Translations under genes and position numbers: made by a program
In this document: in pieces, positions 48,063 to 59,660 of the stretch
How the letters are laid out: each line of letters begins with the position of its first letter
How positions within the stretch are numbered: the first letter of the stretch is position 1
Assembly (NCBI RefSeq): GCF_016086655.4
Contig: NC_052132.2
Coordinates: forward strand, 3,598,805 to 3,662,804
Length of the DNA stretch: 64,000 nt
DNA from: Lepeophtheirus salmonis
Lineage: Eukaryota; Arthropoda; Copepoda; Siphonostomatoida; Caligidae
Direction: 5' to 3'
The notes under the pieces: model-generated
The model's database searches: none
What the model was told of the DNA's origin: nothing
Seen by the model: only the letters and a program-made list of their open reading frames with translations

Positions 48063-49690
48063 TATTTCTTAGATCAAAATATGATTACGATATAGATCAT
48101 GGAGCACTATTTACAGTACTTACTGTTTATATACTAAATGTTACATGCTAAACAACTCTGAGACTGATATATCATACAATGTTTTATAGGGATTTGAATT
48201 GTAAATATTGGTTAAAAAGAGAGTAATTGAAAGAAAGTATATATTTGTATAACAAAATAGGAATGTTTGCATTTTTTTTTCATCTCTCATTAGAAATTTC
48301 TAAGGAATTAGCGGGCAAGGACTACTATATAGTTTATAGTAATCTTTTTCAGCAGGTTTGTTGTCTCTCAGTATTAACATATATATTATGACATTTTCTA
48401 AGGCTTTGTTCTTACGCTCTCATCAATTTAACCAATATTAGCATCCCTAATATTGAAATTGGAGAACCAAGTGAATTTGAATAGCAGGTGAAAACAAACC
48501 TTCGATTTATTTGCGGATTTAACTTGTCTGATACAGTTCAAGCTTGTCTACTGCAACACCAATCTTTTGTTTAATGGATTGGGTGTGAGATGCATCTATT
48601 ATTAGTGTTGTATCAGTCTTTATTTATTCGTTACTGTCCATTCTTAAGACCAGTCTATCATTCCTTAGGACCGGTCCTCAAATCTGTTTGTCCTTTGGAT
48701 TGGCGGTACTACAACTGATTAAAAAAAGAATAAATAAAGTTGAGCGACGTCATCAAGGACAGTTAGACTGATATACAGGACTTAACTAAACTGCACTGAG
48801 ACTGAACTGGAAGGAACTGCAGTCTTCAGTCCTTAATAACGACTGACACAGCACTATATATTCTTATTTGGAGGGAAATCATTTTACTATATTCATGGAT
48901 AAACATTGTTGTGAATTGTTGGAAGAGGTTAGAAGTTAATTTTTGACAATTCCTTGTTTAATACTGTCATTCTCTAATACTAATTCCCTTTTGCACACTT
49001 AATATTAGTTACTGTACTTGTTTTTAAACCATTTATTTTGCAATTTTATTTGCCTATCTAGGATCCCAAAAGTTGTAACATTGATTTAAATTTAAAATGA
49101 GAACATGCCGTTGAAAGTTAGCCATGAATTGACTGATAATTTTTTTCTTTTCATTCAACAGCAGACTATATGATTTAAAGAATGAACACAAAAGACCACA
49201 AATGTTTTTTTGATTGATTTTATTGTTTTATACGGACTCTTGCATAATTAAATTGTTAAGTATTCTGCATAATATATGCATTTTAATTTTGAGTGTAGCA
49301 ACTGAAAGCTTTTTATTCCATCTATATGATCTTTGTATTGGATTAGGCCATCAAAGTATATAATAAAAATTATAATTAGTGAGAGGATCTCCTTGATTAA
49401 CATTCATAATCGCTTAAGACAATTTCTTTCTAGGTTCGAACGGGGAAATTTTTGACCCGAATAAAATAAATACAGCATCTGTTTTAAGACGTTACTGTAT
49501 TGATGTAACAAAAAGCGTGTGTATCTAGAGTCCAACAGGGAAATTTTCTTTTTAAATAATTTTTTTTCCCCACTAATTAAGGTTTCAGTTGAAATCTCAA
49601 ACTTGTTCCCATACGTGTGCTGTTTTTCTTACACAATGTTTTGTTTGATTAAAATAGGACGAACAATTATTGAAATGGTATTAAAAAGAT
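48063..49690. other. Unique AT-rich flank of the macrosatellite, possible interspersed repeat inside
   Basis: No gene recognised. The segment 48640-48850 stands out by base composition. It contains the perfect palindrome AGGACCGGTCCT at 48667-48678 and recurring GGACT/ACTGAACTG/GACTG words, which suggests an interspersed repeat family, but no second copy lies in this window. Confidence 0.4.
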
Positions 49691-50047
49691 AAAACGGTTG
49701 AGATTTTCTCGACACGGATGTTGACCCAAAAATAATTTTTATATTGTTGGTGAGACTATAAGGACACTCCGGAACATCTGGGTGGCCAAGGAGAACAGGG
49801 AAGGGTCAAAAAAGAAGGAAGGAAGTGGATAAAGTGGTATAAAGTAAGGTGAAACATTTCTCAAGACCCGTAGGCCGAGATCAAAAAAGATCAAACGGAA
49901 TCAATGAACTATCTGGCTGACAAGATCAACGTGGACTAAATCAAGATCAGGAGGCAGTTCATTATGACCTCTATCTTAAGAGCTTTGCCAGGACTCCAAG
50001 ACATCTCCTCACCGACAGGATGAAGGCCTAAGGCTAGAGAGATGCAT
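49690..50047 (+). pseudogene. Mariner-type transposase, 5' part (split by gypsy insertion)
   Basis: Frame-shifted N-terminal transposase sequence: ...RNIWVAKENREGSKKK near 49772, a basic RPRSKK region near 49870, and a linker reading as RTPRHLLTDRMKA near 49995 followed by RLER (family form: Y.R..RHLLTDRMKA.RLERC). It breaks at the GCAT target duplication where the gypsy element begins and resumes at 53179. Several stops. No upstream terminal repeat was recognised. Confidence 0.7.
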
Positions 50048-50155
50048 GTAAAGTATTTAAAGTTCAAATATCAATTGATTATATTTAAGATTAATAATAA
50101 TAAGAAATAATAAGAAAAAGGAGAAGTTATCAACTTAAAATCAAATCAAACTTCA
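50048..50155 (-). repeat. 3' LTR of the gypsy element
   Basis: Plus strand runs GTAAAGTATTTAAAGTTCAAA ... AAACTTCA (inverse: TGAAGTTTG ... CTTTAC). It matches 53075-53174, with differences mainly in the central AT-rich part, where an extra AATAATAAGAAAT stretch makes it about 8 bp longer. The shared AATAATAAGAAAAAGGAGAAG block is unmistakable. Confidence 0.85.
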
Positions 50156-50160
50156 ACGAT

Positions 50161-50171
50161 ACTCCCCCCTT
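50161..50171 (-). other. Polypurine tract of the gypsy element
   Basis: Minus strand AAGGGGGGAGT lies 5 nt before the 3' LTR. In gypsy elements such a tract primes plus-strand DNA synthesis. Position and orientation fit the minus-strand pol. Confidence 0.6.
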
Positions 50172-50479
50172 AGACGAAAGAAAAATGAAATAATTTTTTT
50201 TTTTTTTTATCATCTAGTACTTTGAAAATAAATGAAACGTAATCAAGCAATATATACAAAAATAATTAATTTATAAAATGGATTTTGTACAGCGCACAGT
50301 TGGAAATTCTGGTAGGATCTCGGCAATATCAAAAGCCAGACGGAATCTAGTCCAATTTAAAATAATGATAGTATTTTCTCAGGATTTTAAAAGCACCCAA
50401 GAAGGTTAGAGAAACAGATTCTCTGATCGGCTTATTTTGAACAAAAACATAGTCAGCTTTGCTTATACGTTTGGCTTTT

Positions 50480-52450
50480 TCTCTCTGTGTTACTCGTGGG
50501 GGAACGTGAGCTACCTTCAACATCGTCTTGAAGAAGCCAAATTGGCATCTGCCTTAGGAATAGGAAACAATTCGAAGCCAAAGATCCCGAGCGACAGAAA
50601 GAGAGAATATTTAGATCCTTGATCCATTGATACTGAATTAATCAATCCCATAAAACAACAGGCAAAGCATTCATCCAATTTTATTTCTCTTCTAGTATCC
50701 GTACAGCTAGCCAAGTTTTTGGGGATCTGTGGAACCGTTCAATAAGCCCTTTTGATTCAGGATTATATGATGTGGTAGTCCTATTCCCAATTCCAGGTGC
50801 TCTGCAAACAAACGTCCAAAGAACAGTTAGAAATGTTCTAAAAGGCTTTGTTATTGACATGTAATGCATTCTTTAATATTTTCTTAAATATCTGAACATA
50901 ATTTAGGGCAAACTTACAATACGTTTACCCTTCTTAAAGTCTCTTTGAATCTCGGATGATTATCTTTGTGGATTGAATGAATTATTCGTCTGCGAAGTTC
51001 TGGAGATGAAATAAGTCTTTGTTGCCGAAGCCTACAAGTAAAGTTCCTGAAACACACTTGAAATAAGGGTTAACTTTAAAATTTAACAATATAGGGTCAT
51101 GGCATCTTGGATCATCAATGACATCTTGAAGAAAATTGTGACTTAATTTGATGTTGTTGACATTTCTCATAAGAATATTCGCGTTGTAGTTTAATTTTCC
51201 TGAAACATGCTCAATCCTGCAATTAAACTCTGCTGGATATGTAAATTGACAGAATTGTTTTGGAGTCTAGGAGGGATTACCGATGTCTTTCGCCGATACT
51301 AAAGAATTATGATCTGTGAATACTGTAAAATTTTGTCCATCCAATGCCCACACAAAATGTTTAATGCTTTCCTTAATACTAAGTAATTCCCTATCAAAAG
51401 TTGAATATTTATTTTGAGTTTCTAATAAGGCTTTAGACCAAAATGCTAGTGGTTGCCAGCACCCATTTACTTTCTGTTCCAGAACAGCTCCCATTCCAGT
51501 TTCAGACGCATCCAATTTATTTTACACATCTGTTGTAAGGGCTAAAGGTAACAAGTTGTCCCGGAATGAAAGTTGAGTACTTGAAGATAAACTGTGTTTT
51601 ATACCTTTAAAAGCTTTTTTTTATTGATTATTCCATATGAATTTAAATTTTTGCTTTAAAAATAGATATCTCACTACTGGCCATTTTGACAAATTTTTGA
51701 TGAATTGTGAATAGAATTGAGCCATCCCTAAAAATTTATATATATCGTCTTTCGATTTTGGAAATGAAATTCTTGCAATAGCTTCAACTTTCGATTTCAG
51801 ATTTTTAAAACCCTCCGCATTTTTCAAGAGGAAGTACCAAGTGGGAAGTTTCGAGCTGCAACAAAACCACATTTATGGGCTGCCAATGTTTCCCTTCTCC
51901 GAGAAGCAATTCAATATATCATCAAGACACACGCAGAAATGTTTAATTCCCCTATAAAACCGAATCGATGAGTTTTTGGAATATCTGAACAAAGATTTTA
52001 ATCCCAAACGGCATTCACAAATACTCATACAACCAAAAAGGCGTAATGATAGCTATTTTATTTACAAATTCTTCACTCAAATGTATTTTGATTCCAAGCT
52101 CTGTACAAGTACATTTAAAAAAAAATCCTATCTCTTTTGTTGGGCACGAAATCCCTTAAATTTGGAAGAAGATATCGATCTAGATCCGTCATGTTATTAA
52201 AATGACGATAATCATCATACATTCGCCAGTCTTCTTTGGCTTTAGGTACCACTTGAATCACTGATGAAAAGTTTGAAGAGGACGGACGAATTATTCTCTT
52301 CTCCAGAATTCCATCAATTTCATTTTTAACAAAGTTGAGTTTCATAACCTCCATCTTGTGGGATTTTGCAATCCAAGGAGTCCTCTTAGTTTCGATGTGA
52401 TGTTCAACTCCATGAGCTGTGTAAGATTCAGTGAATTTTTATCATAGAAA
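50480..52450 (-). pseudogene. Gypsy pol: RT, RNase H and integrase remnants
   Basis: In minus-strand order. An HGVEHHIETKRTP block precedes RT (about 52410-52370). RT start at 52115-52354: VKNEIDGILEKRIIRPSSSN and PKAKEDWRMYDDYRHFNNMT. A decayed palm follows near 52060-51920: AIITPFWLYEYL, stop, MPFG, and CLDDIL in place of the usual YLDDIL. Thumb/connection at 51621-51872: FLGMAQFYSQFIKNLSKW. RNase H at 51267-51515: MDASETGMGAVLEQKVNG, WQPLAFWSKAL, KYSTFDRELLSI and FTDHNSL. Integrase: RTTTSYNPESKGLIERFHRS near 50770 (family form: RTT.YHP.SNGLVERFHR, including the catalytic Glu); the upstream integrase motifs are not clear. Frameshifts and stops separate every block, so no functional polyprotein can be made. 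Confidence 0.85.
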
Positions 52451-52459
52451 ACTTAAGGG

Positions 52460-53050
52460 TTAAGGGTATTCATGAGAAGAAGCTCGATCCTCGTCAGTGT
52501 AAATGAAAATATATGTAACTTCCTCCGCAGTCGTATACATATCTGCAAATTTCTTAGTTGTAAATGCTGATTGTGCTCTCAAATACACCTGTTGTTTCTT
52601 TGAGCATTCCTTATTAGTGCCTCTGTAATCAAACTTTCACGTAAATCCTTTAGGTATTCCTCATCCCAAAGACGTTCTACCTCATTTTTGAACTCTATGC
52701 CCGAGAGCCCGCAAGTATCAACCATCATGTCGACTATTCTTTTTATCCTAGCAGAAGATGATAGCCCATATTGGACTAATATGAATTTTTTTGCTCCCTA
52801 ATAGGAATAATATTGAAAACTTCACCCGGCAATGCTTATGCCATAAAACTGTATTTAACTTTTGTATGACAAATCCTCCTCGAAACAAAATCAAGTTAAT
52901 TCTCCGGAACCAGTTCCTAACATCCGAAGAACAGAATCTAAGAAGGCGGGGTTCCACAATGGCCATTTCTAAATTCGCCTCTTCCATTTTAACCAACCAT
53001 ACTTGTTTTTGGAGAGTCACAAGTGGTGAAGTTTGATTTTGGGGCATGTG
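52460..53050 (-). pseudogene. Gypsy gag-like remnant
   Basis: Begins just inside the primer-binding site. The 103-codon frame at 52748-53059 and the following sequence near 52740-52590 (IVDMMVDTCGLSGIEFKNEV, then LKDLRESLI) read as decayed gag capsid-type sequence (family form: ...Y..LK..LI). No CCHC zinc knuckle or protease DSG/DTG motif was found before RT, which suggests a deletion at about 52450-52570. The plus-strand frame at 52791-53036 is a shadow. Confidence 0.55.
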
Positions 53051-53055
53051 TCGAA

Positions 53056-53072
53056 TCACGTTGCGGTCGCCA
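53056..53072 (-). other. Primer-binding site of the gypsy element
   Basis: Minus strand TGGCGACCGCAACGTGA lies 2 nt inside the 5' LTR. It starts with TGG, complementary to a tRNA CCA end. TGGCGACCG suits a tRNA ending in CGGTCGCCA, which I recall for tRNA-Arg; the exact primer is unverified. Confidence 0.6.
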
Positions 53073-53074
53073 GT

Positions 53075-53174
53075 GTAAAGTATTTAAAGTTCAAACATCT
53101 ACTAATCTTTTTCCATATTAATAATGAATAATAAGAAAAAGGAGAAGTGATCAACTTGGTATAATCAAACTTCA
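53075..53174 (-). repeat. 5' LTR of the gypsy element
   Basis: Partner of 50048-50155. Minus strand begins TGAAGTTTGATTATACC and ends CTTTAC. It is followed outward by GCAT, the target duplication. Confidence 0.85.
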
Positions 53175-53178
53175 GCAT

Positions 53179-53790
53179 GCATAATAGTCCTTAATAACTT
53201 AAAAAGTCATTTGACTTTGAAAATCTTCTGGAACTAGGAGATCCTCACAAGCATCCATGTTTTGAACTGCATTAACGATAGAATTATAGTAGCATCACCT
53301 AATGAAGTCCAGGGTAACTTCAAGACAATAAATCCATCCCATTTAAAGTGTTTGGGAGTCGTACCTCTGACTGGAGGAACATGGATCCCTTATTCTTAAA
53401 GCTCCATGATAAAATCTGGGCTGACGACACCTACTATGAGGTCCTGAGATGGATAATTCTACCCTGGATGAAGGGTAACTACCCTGAGAACAACTATGTG
53501 CGTACCCAAAACGATAACCCTAGCCATACAGCCTTGTAGACACATAACTTTTGAAAAGTGCTTGTTACTGACTACTGCTACAATACTTCTGGCTCTCTTC
53601 CAGTCCTGATCTCAATCCCCTTGACTTTAGCATCTTAGAAAACAAAGTGGCGAAGACATAACACAAATTTTGCTGGAGTTCAAGGCTACCATATAGAATC
53701 GATGGGCCAATATGCCCGTCGATTATATTTTTCTTACAACCAGGGCCATGTTCTGAATTCGTGTGGAGGCTACCATATTGAATGATTCTT
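53179..53790 (+). pseudogene. Mariner-type transposase, 3' part (split by gypsy insertion)
   Basis: Continues the transposase broken at 50047: IVLNNLKSHLTLKIFWN directly after the target duplication, then in the frame 53348-53539 SDWRNMDPLFLKLHDKI, WADDTYYEVLRWIILPWMKG and NYPENNYVRTQNDNPSHTAL. The last matches the second catalytic block (family form: V.TQDGAPSHT), with Asn at the Asp position. Downstream, LPVLISIPLTLAS near 53600 is a frame-shifted relic of SPDLNPLDFAIW, and C-terminal sequence decays by about 53780. Stops and the changed catalytic residue make it inactive. Confidence 0.8.
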
Positions 53791-54720
53791 GCCCAAATTG
53801 ATTAATAAATGTTTTTTCAGTATGATATTTCATTATACTTTTTTTAATTAAAAGTAATTAGGGTTTTGGTTTTACTTCTTGATCCTGGAAAATTTTCCTT
53901 TCGATCTTTATAAAACTCTGTGCGTAATATTTAAAAAAAAAGCATAGTCAATTATACCTTGGATACGATGGAGGGTTTATATATCTTAATGCAAAACAGA
54001 TCTACTAAAATTTTTGATTATATTTGGAGGCCTAATTTTTAAGTGGTTATTTAATATCTTAAAACTCTGTGGCGACAAGATCTAAAAAATAAACAACGTA
54101 GCATTAAACGTAAGTCAATAAAGCTCAATACGTCATAAGAAAAGAAAAGGGGAGTACTGATCTACATTAATAAAACAATGTTTAAATGTCCGGTTGTTGG
54201 CCTAATAACTCCGAGCTATTCCGGGTAATCTTTTCAGTACATGCGGCTAAGGAAATCATTATTCCATCCCTTGTACATTTTGTCAGTTTACTCATTCAAA
54301 AAGAAAATAACGGTCTATAATTATTATGATAGGTTAATTTTAACACTGAGAAAACTATAATTATATACAAAGAAAGTCCCATCATCAAAATAACTATTGG
54401 TAAAACAGTACCCCATAATGGGTTAAAACTCTGCAGTACAGCAAAGTCCCTTTTCACGAGAAAGAACATGTACAGTACTGCTATTCAAAGTTTGTCAATG
54501 AAAACTTGAATTCACAAATAGACTTGGAAGAAGATACACCAACTTTCAGCCAGATCAGTCTATTTATTTCTGTTTTGCATTTGTTTGAATTGAGCAATAG
54601 ACCAAAAAAATTATGGCAACTGGCTTTTGGATTCCTAAACAATACTCCTTATCCAATAGTATGGAAAAAGTTTAAATTTTTACAAGTGCATATTATACAT
54701 CGTTTTTGTACTGTTTGAAA
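53791..54720. other. AT-rich stretch, no gene supported
   Basis: A 70-codon plus-strand frame at 54506-54718 (MNSQIDLEEDTPTFSQISL...) has no domain I recognise and ends just where mariner similarity starts. Otherwise nothing seen. Confidence 0.4.
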
Positions 54721-54726
54721 ACAAAG

Positions 54727-55150
54727 GTGGGAGAAAAACGCACACAATTGGAACACAAAAAAGTCATTTGCCATATAAACAATACACCTCAGCAGTTGTG
54801 CTCGCAAAATTCAAAGAAATAGGGTTTAAACTCAAGATGCTCACAGCACAATCTCATGTACCTTCACTCTTCTACCATCCACAAACATATCCTGGACTTT
54901 ATCAATGATTTCTGGAATACAACATTCAGCGTCACTTGTGCCCATATACTCACTCAAAAAAATTTGAAATAACTTATAAACTGTTCTAATGGAAGGTGTG
55001 GAATACCTAAAATGTTTATATAACTTATTTTTAGCCTGTTGAGGCGTTTTGCCTTTCATAAAGTAATGTTTAGTAAACGCACAAAATTATTTTTTGAAAA
55101 TTTCTCAACTTCTTCGATTAAAACGAATGCCAAACAGAAAGAACTAGACC
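54727..55150. mobile_element. Rearranged mariner: C-half (+) and N-half (-) joined head-on, locus 1
   Basis: On the plus strand, 54727-54830 reads decayed mariner C-terminal sequence ending SAVVLAKFKEIGFKL (family form: HTSAVV.AKL.EIGFEL). Directly after it, on the minus strand, 55059-54841 reads the N-terminal half: MKGKTPQQAKNKLYKHF, YMGTSDAECC, PEIIDKVQDMFVDGRRVKVH and EIVL. The two coding halves converge at about 54835-54845. The N-half ends after KVHEIV and the C-half after EIGFKL, so the middle of the transposase and the third catalytic region are missing. The same junction occurs at 60.74 kb. The 70-codon frame upstream is not part of it. Confidence 0.75.
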
Positions 55151-55400
55151 GATCTGCTGCAAGATTCTAATGTTTAGCCTAAAAATAAATTAAAATTATA
55201 GACCTCTTTTTTCTTTGTCCGTGAGCACATTTAAAAATCTATATATACTGCATACTGTCGTTATGTAACAGTTGTTTGAGTGAGTTGATGTGAGTTTTTT
55301 TTGTGAAAATGTACAAAATCAAGTATCAAACCGTTGTGAAATATTTGTTTTGAATCCAAAGCGTTTAAATATATTCATACAACTGAAATCATAACACATC
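55151..55400. other. Spacer between two mariner derivatives
   Basis: AT-rich with no coding similarity. May include the 5' flank of the minus-strand N-half. Confidence 0.35.
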
Positions 55401-56590
55401 GGTCAATAAGTCCCAGTCCCAACCACCAGATGGCGCCACTAAAAAAAAATAACATAATATTTTCCTAAAGTACAAACATACAAAAGGTTACTGTCTAAAT
55501 TTCATGACCTTTGGTTTATAGTTACAGTGGTATAAATGACACTACTTTTGTGATCTTTAAAAAAATGATGCATTCAAAGCATTTTCGTGTGTTTATTTAT
55601 CGTTGCTTTTTGAAGGAATAACACGGTTCAAGCCTAATGTTATACGGACTCTGCTCCATCGAAAACAACCATCCAACGATGGTTTACCGATTTCAAATGT
55701 GGTTGTAAAGACACCGATAACGCTGAAAGGCCTGGTCGGCCAAATAAGGAGGTTATTCTGGAAAACATTGAAAAAACCCTACAAATCATCATGGACAATT
55801 GCAAAGTGAAGTCGCAAGAGATAACTGACACCTTGAAGTTATGAAAAGGTAGCGTTTACACCATCATACACGAACATTTGGGTATGAAAAAGCTGTTTTC
55901 CAAATGACAGAGCAAAAGCAACAAGAAGAAGATGATTCAAAGAGATGTTTGGAGATGTTCACGCCTAATAAGAAGGAGTTTTTGTGTTGGTACATCCAAA
56001 TGAATGAAACATGGATTCACCACTCCACTCCATAATCAAAATGGCAATCTGCTGAGTGGTATGCAGCTGGAGAAAGCCGTCCAAATACTCAAACATCGGC
56101 TGGGTAGGTCATGGTCTCCGTATTTTTGATTTGCATATAATATTATTCCTTGACTACTCGAAACATGGAAAAAAAAATCAACAGGGACGATTATATCGGT
56201 TTCTTGGATCGTTTGAAGGCCAAAATTACCTAAAAAAGACCTATTGTCGTACTCATGCTTCCTCTCGGGGGAAGAAGAAGAAAGAAGTGCTCTCTCACCG
56301 TGTCACAAGTCAATTAAGAACCCCACAAAATTGGTCAAATTGGGTTTCAAATTGCTACTGCATCCCCCGTATTCTTGAGATCTGGCCCGCAGCGACTACT
56401 GGATCTTCTCTCAACTCAAAAAAGATGTTCCGTGGGATGAGATTTGGCTCAGATGAGGTAGTGATTCTTGAAACTGAAGCATATTTGAAGGTCTCGACAC
56501 CTATGGAATCGAAAAGCTAGAGAAACGATGAAAGGATGATTGTTTGTAAGGAATGAACAATCTTATGCATAACTAGGAAGAAAAATTAAT
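55401..56590 (+). mobile_element. Mariner element with near full-length broken transposase
   Basis: A terminal-repeat-like left end, GGTCAATAAGTCCCAGTCCC, starts at 55400. Transposase blocks in order: FRSCCI-like start near 55605, WFTDFKCGCKDTDNAERPGR near 55680-55735, a helix-turn-helix around VKSQEITDTLKL near 55808 (followed by a stop), HEHLGMKKLFSK near 55870, MKHGFTTPL near 56003 (relic of MDETWIHHSTP, first Asp lost by frameshift), SAEWYAAGESRPNTQTSAG across frames near 56048, and an eroded second block. Then FKLLLHPPYSPDLARSDYWI near 56345 (third catalytic Asp kept), RFGSDEVVILETEAYL near 56445 and YGIEKLEKR near 56505. Multiple stops and frameshifts; the second catalytic block is lost. 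No matching right terminal repeat was found. Confidence 0.85.
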
Positions 56591-59400
56591 TGGAAATCAA
56601 TTAGTCCATTCTTAAGAATGAGTTAAGGTTTAACTTTTTTTTTCTTAAATGACATTATTTTATTTTTATTCTTTGCAAAAAATGACTTAAATATTAGAAC
56701 AATTCTCATTCATTTAGTTTACTTGAATTTGAAAATTGTGTAGTTATGTATAGGAAGCCCTCAGATCTGTAAAAAGACTAAGTAAAGTCTCTGCATAGTT
56801 CATATTTCTTTGTGATATGTTTTGGAAAATGATGCCAATTGTTGTATAGAACTCATATATATGTAGTTGTTCCAGGGCAAAGGATACGATGAGCATCACC
56901 CATGATGTGGATATTTTTCCAATAGCTTAATTAAATATAATAATTATCACCCTACAGATATGTAGAGAGCTGTATTTGAGACAATTGCTCTCCATTCAAT
57001 ATCCAGTTTATGAGTTATATCAATAATTACTAAATAATAAATTTTACGAAATGTGTTGGACAACAATGAATTTAAGTTTTAATTAAAACAATTTTCATAC
57101 ATTTATTTACTGTTAATTCGAAAATTGTTTAGTTAGCTCATATTTCTTTTTGAATAGGAAGGATTTTTTTTTAGGGATAGCTAAAAATATATTTATGACA
57201 TATTATTTATGGTTCTACAAAACTTACTACTTCAAAATTCCTTTTGAATTAACTATATTGATTCAAAAAAATAACTAACTTCCCCTAGAAAAAAAAAAAA
57301 AAGCTTTATTAAAATTTACAGGTATCAAGATGTTATGTTCTAACTATTTGATTATTTTTTTAAGATGAAGAACTAACTTTTAATTTTATAAACTTTTTTC
57401 AAATGGCAACTTTAAGTTTTGTTTTGAATTATTGAAACTCAAACTTTTTTTGTGCTTAAAAACATGGAAAATTGGAGATTGAATATTGAATTCCTCAAAA
57501 ATAGCCATATATTTTCGTTTTTAATTTTTTAAATTGAAAAATGTAGACAAAACATTATATAAAGCAACTTATATAAGGTTTAGGAACGATTTTGACAAAA
57601 AAAAATTATGTTTTTACAAGCTTGAAAACGTAATAGCGAATAATTGAATCACAATAATTGAATTATACCAGAAATGTTTTAAGCCTCACTTTATCAATAT
57701 ATATAACATAGGGTTACCCAGCATTGTTCAAGCGAAAAAGGAAGTGTAAATTCACATTAAAAATTGTCAATATTATTTATTCTTAATGTTTAGACTTTTT
57801 CTGTGCGGGAGAGCCTTTTAATGTATGAATAATTTTGAAATTTAAAAGATATCTGTTTAAACTTCAAATAAACAAGATAAACTGTCTACATGTGAAATTT
57901 ATTTTAATATTGTGGTCAAAAAATTGCTAAATCAAAATTAGCCATTTAAAAAAAAACAAAAAAAAACTAATTTGCATTTATTTTGCAAAAAATAGATAAA
58001 AACATTGATTGGCTTACTAAAGAGTGCCATAAACATTTTATGATTTTTTGTACCTGCAAAAACAAAAAGTGATAGTTATTAATGTCGTCAAAAAAAATAA
58101 CCTACAATGACAGATTAAGTTTTGTACCATATTACAAATATTATTTAATAAATTTTACTGTAAATTAAACATACTTTATTGCAATGTTAAGGTTGAAAAT
58201 TTGTGTCCAAAATACATATTTTTCTGCATTTCTCCTTAAAAATTGACGTTTGATGAAAATAAGAGAAAATTATTCAAAAACTATTCAGTAAATCACAGAT
58301 ATTTGAAATAAAAATATATTTTTATATATTAAATTTCCAGACAATTTTTTTCAAACTTAAATAAAACAAAAATTCAATTTTCACCGATTTTTTTTTTTTG
58401 CCTAAAATTTTTATTTTTTAAATAAATTCATAAAAGTGCATATTTGTAAAGTTATTTTTTGGGACGCCAGTAACTTTTTGTTACATAACTCAACTACTCT
58501 TCCTCAGCTATAAATAACAATTCTGTTCTGTGCCTTTAATTTCCTCATTAGGGAGGAAGGAAGGGGGGTTGGCAAATATTAGCCATACAGTATTCAAATA
58601 ACTCAGTATACCTTCATAAAAACAACTATGACTAAGAATTGAAATATATTATATGTATGTATATATTAAACATAAACATCCTGGAGATTAATGGTTCATA
58701 TTTATCAAATGTCTTTTTTTTCTTGTAAATAAATAAAAATAGTTTAAAATATGATAATCATTTCTTAGGAGACGAAAAAACTTTCAAATATTCCTTGTTT
58801 GTTTATCATTAGGCACATGGTAGTATATGACTAGTCGAATAAAAATATTTTGATTTGTTTTTTTTGGCTGTTGTTGTTCTCATCGTCATTCTTACTATCC
58901 CATTAACCCCTGTTGTGATCATATGAACACGCCAATTCTCTATACACTTAAATAAACCCTCTTTATTTCAAAATTAGAATTATTATCATATCTTATATTT
59001 TTCAAAGAGATTCTCCAATAAATTTCAACAGTTTATAATATTATTTTCCATATTTAATATCGATTTTCTATACTCAATCTGTTTTTTTTCTTCGAAAAAT
59101 AAAGAGTGAAAATAGCTTACGTACAAATTTTGACCAAATTAATCGAAATGCAGTTGAAATACTTTTCTTTTGTAGTAGTCTATTAGTACATTCTTTATTC
59201 TGATGGTTGGATATTAAATATTGAGAAATTAAAGATAACATACGATATGTTTAAGATGTATTTAGAACTACCAATTGTGATCATACTTATGAACACAGTA
59301 TTTTATTCGGTCAAAAGGCGTTCTTTTTCAGCCAAAAAAATATGTTCTCTCTTATTTACATCAATATTATCTGAATAATAAAAATTATATTTTTTTTGGT
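56591..59400. other. Very AT-rich stretch, no gene seen
   Basis: Dominated by A/T runs. A weak direct similarity links 56690-56760 and 57085-57150 (CATTTA-TTTACT...AAAATTGT-TAGTTA). A G-rich patch, GGGAGGAAGGAAGGGGGG, lies near 58551. I see no protein family, RNA gene or longer repeat. Confidence 0.5.
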
Positions 59401-59401
59401 A

Positions 59402-59660
59402 TTAATTTACACTAATAAAGCAAAGTTTGTCTGTCTTTGGAAGAATCATTGACAGAACAATCATATGTATCTATTACAGACGGAATGATATGCAAAGCCA
59501 ACGGTTCGGTACAAACCACGGTACACCCTTCAACGATATACTTTTTGGTAATTGTATAGTAGTAAAATATTTTTTCAATAGAATGAATGTAGTTTTCAAG
59601 AGTTTTTGATATTTTATTCTTTAATAATTTTTGATATTTTATTCTCTAATGATATATTTT
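59402..59660 (+). repeat. Possible interspersed repeat fragment with short tandem duplication
   Basis: AATAAAGCAAAGTTTGTCTG near 59413 opens a segment of more balanced composition (ACGGTTCGGTACAAACCACGG near 59500) with a 60-codon frame of no known family. At 59600-59655 a 28-30 bp unit (TTTTTGATATTTTATTCT) is directly repeated. A related ATAGCAAAGTT word occurs near 60258. Family unknown. Confidence 0.35.

Larger units (their letters stand above)
50048..53174 (-). mobile_element. Ty3/gypsy LTR retrotransposon, short and degenerate
   Basis: Transcribed on the minus strand. LTRs lie at 50048-50155 and 53075-53174, flanked by GCAT on both sides (50044-50047 and 53175-53178), a 4-bp target duplication (5 bp, GCATG, if one base is shared). 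A primer-binding-site-like sequence follows the 5' LTR and a purine tract precedes the 3' LTR. Inside are gag-like, RT, RNase H and integrase remnants in the Ty3/gypsy order. Total length is about 3.13 kb, short for the family. Protease and nucleocapsid sequences were not found, so internal deletion is likely. It is inserted in a mariner-type transposase. Confidence 0.85.

Noticed and set aside
49430..49460. GGTTCGAAC as a tRNA T-arm
   Set aside because: No acceptor stem, D-arm or anticodon arm can be paired upstream.
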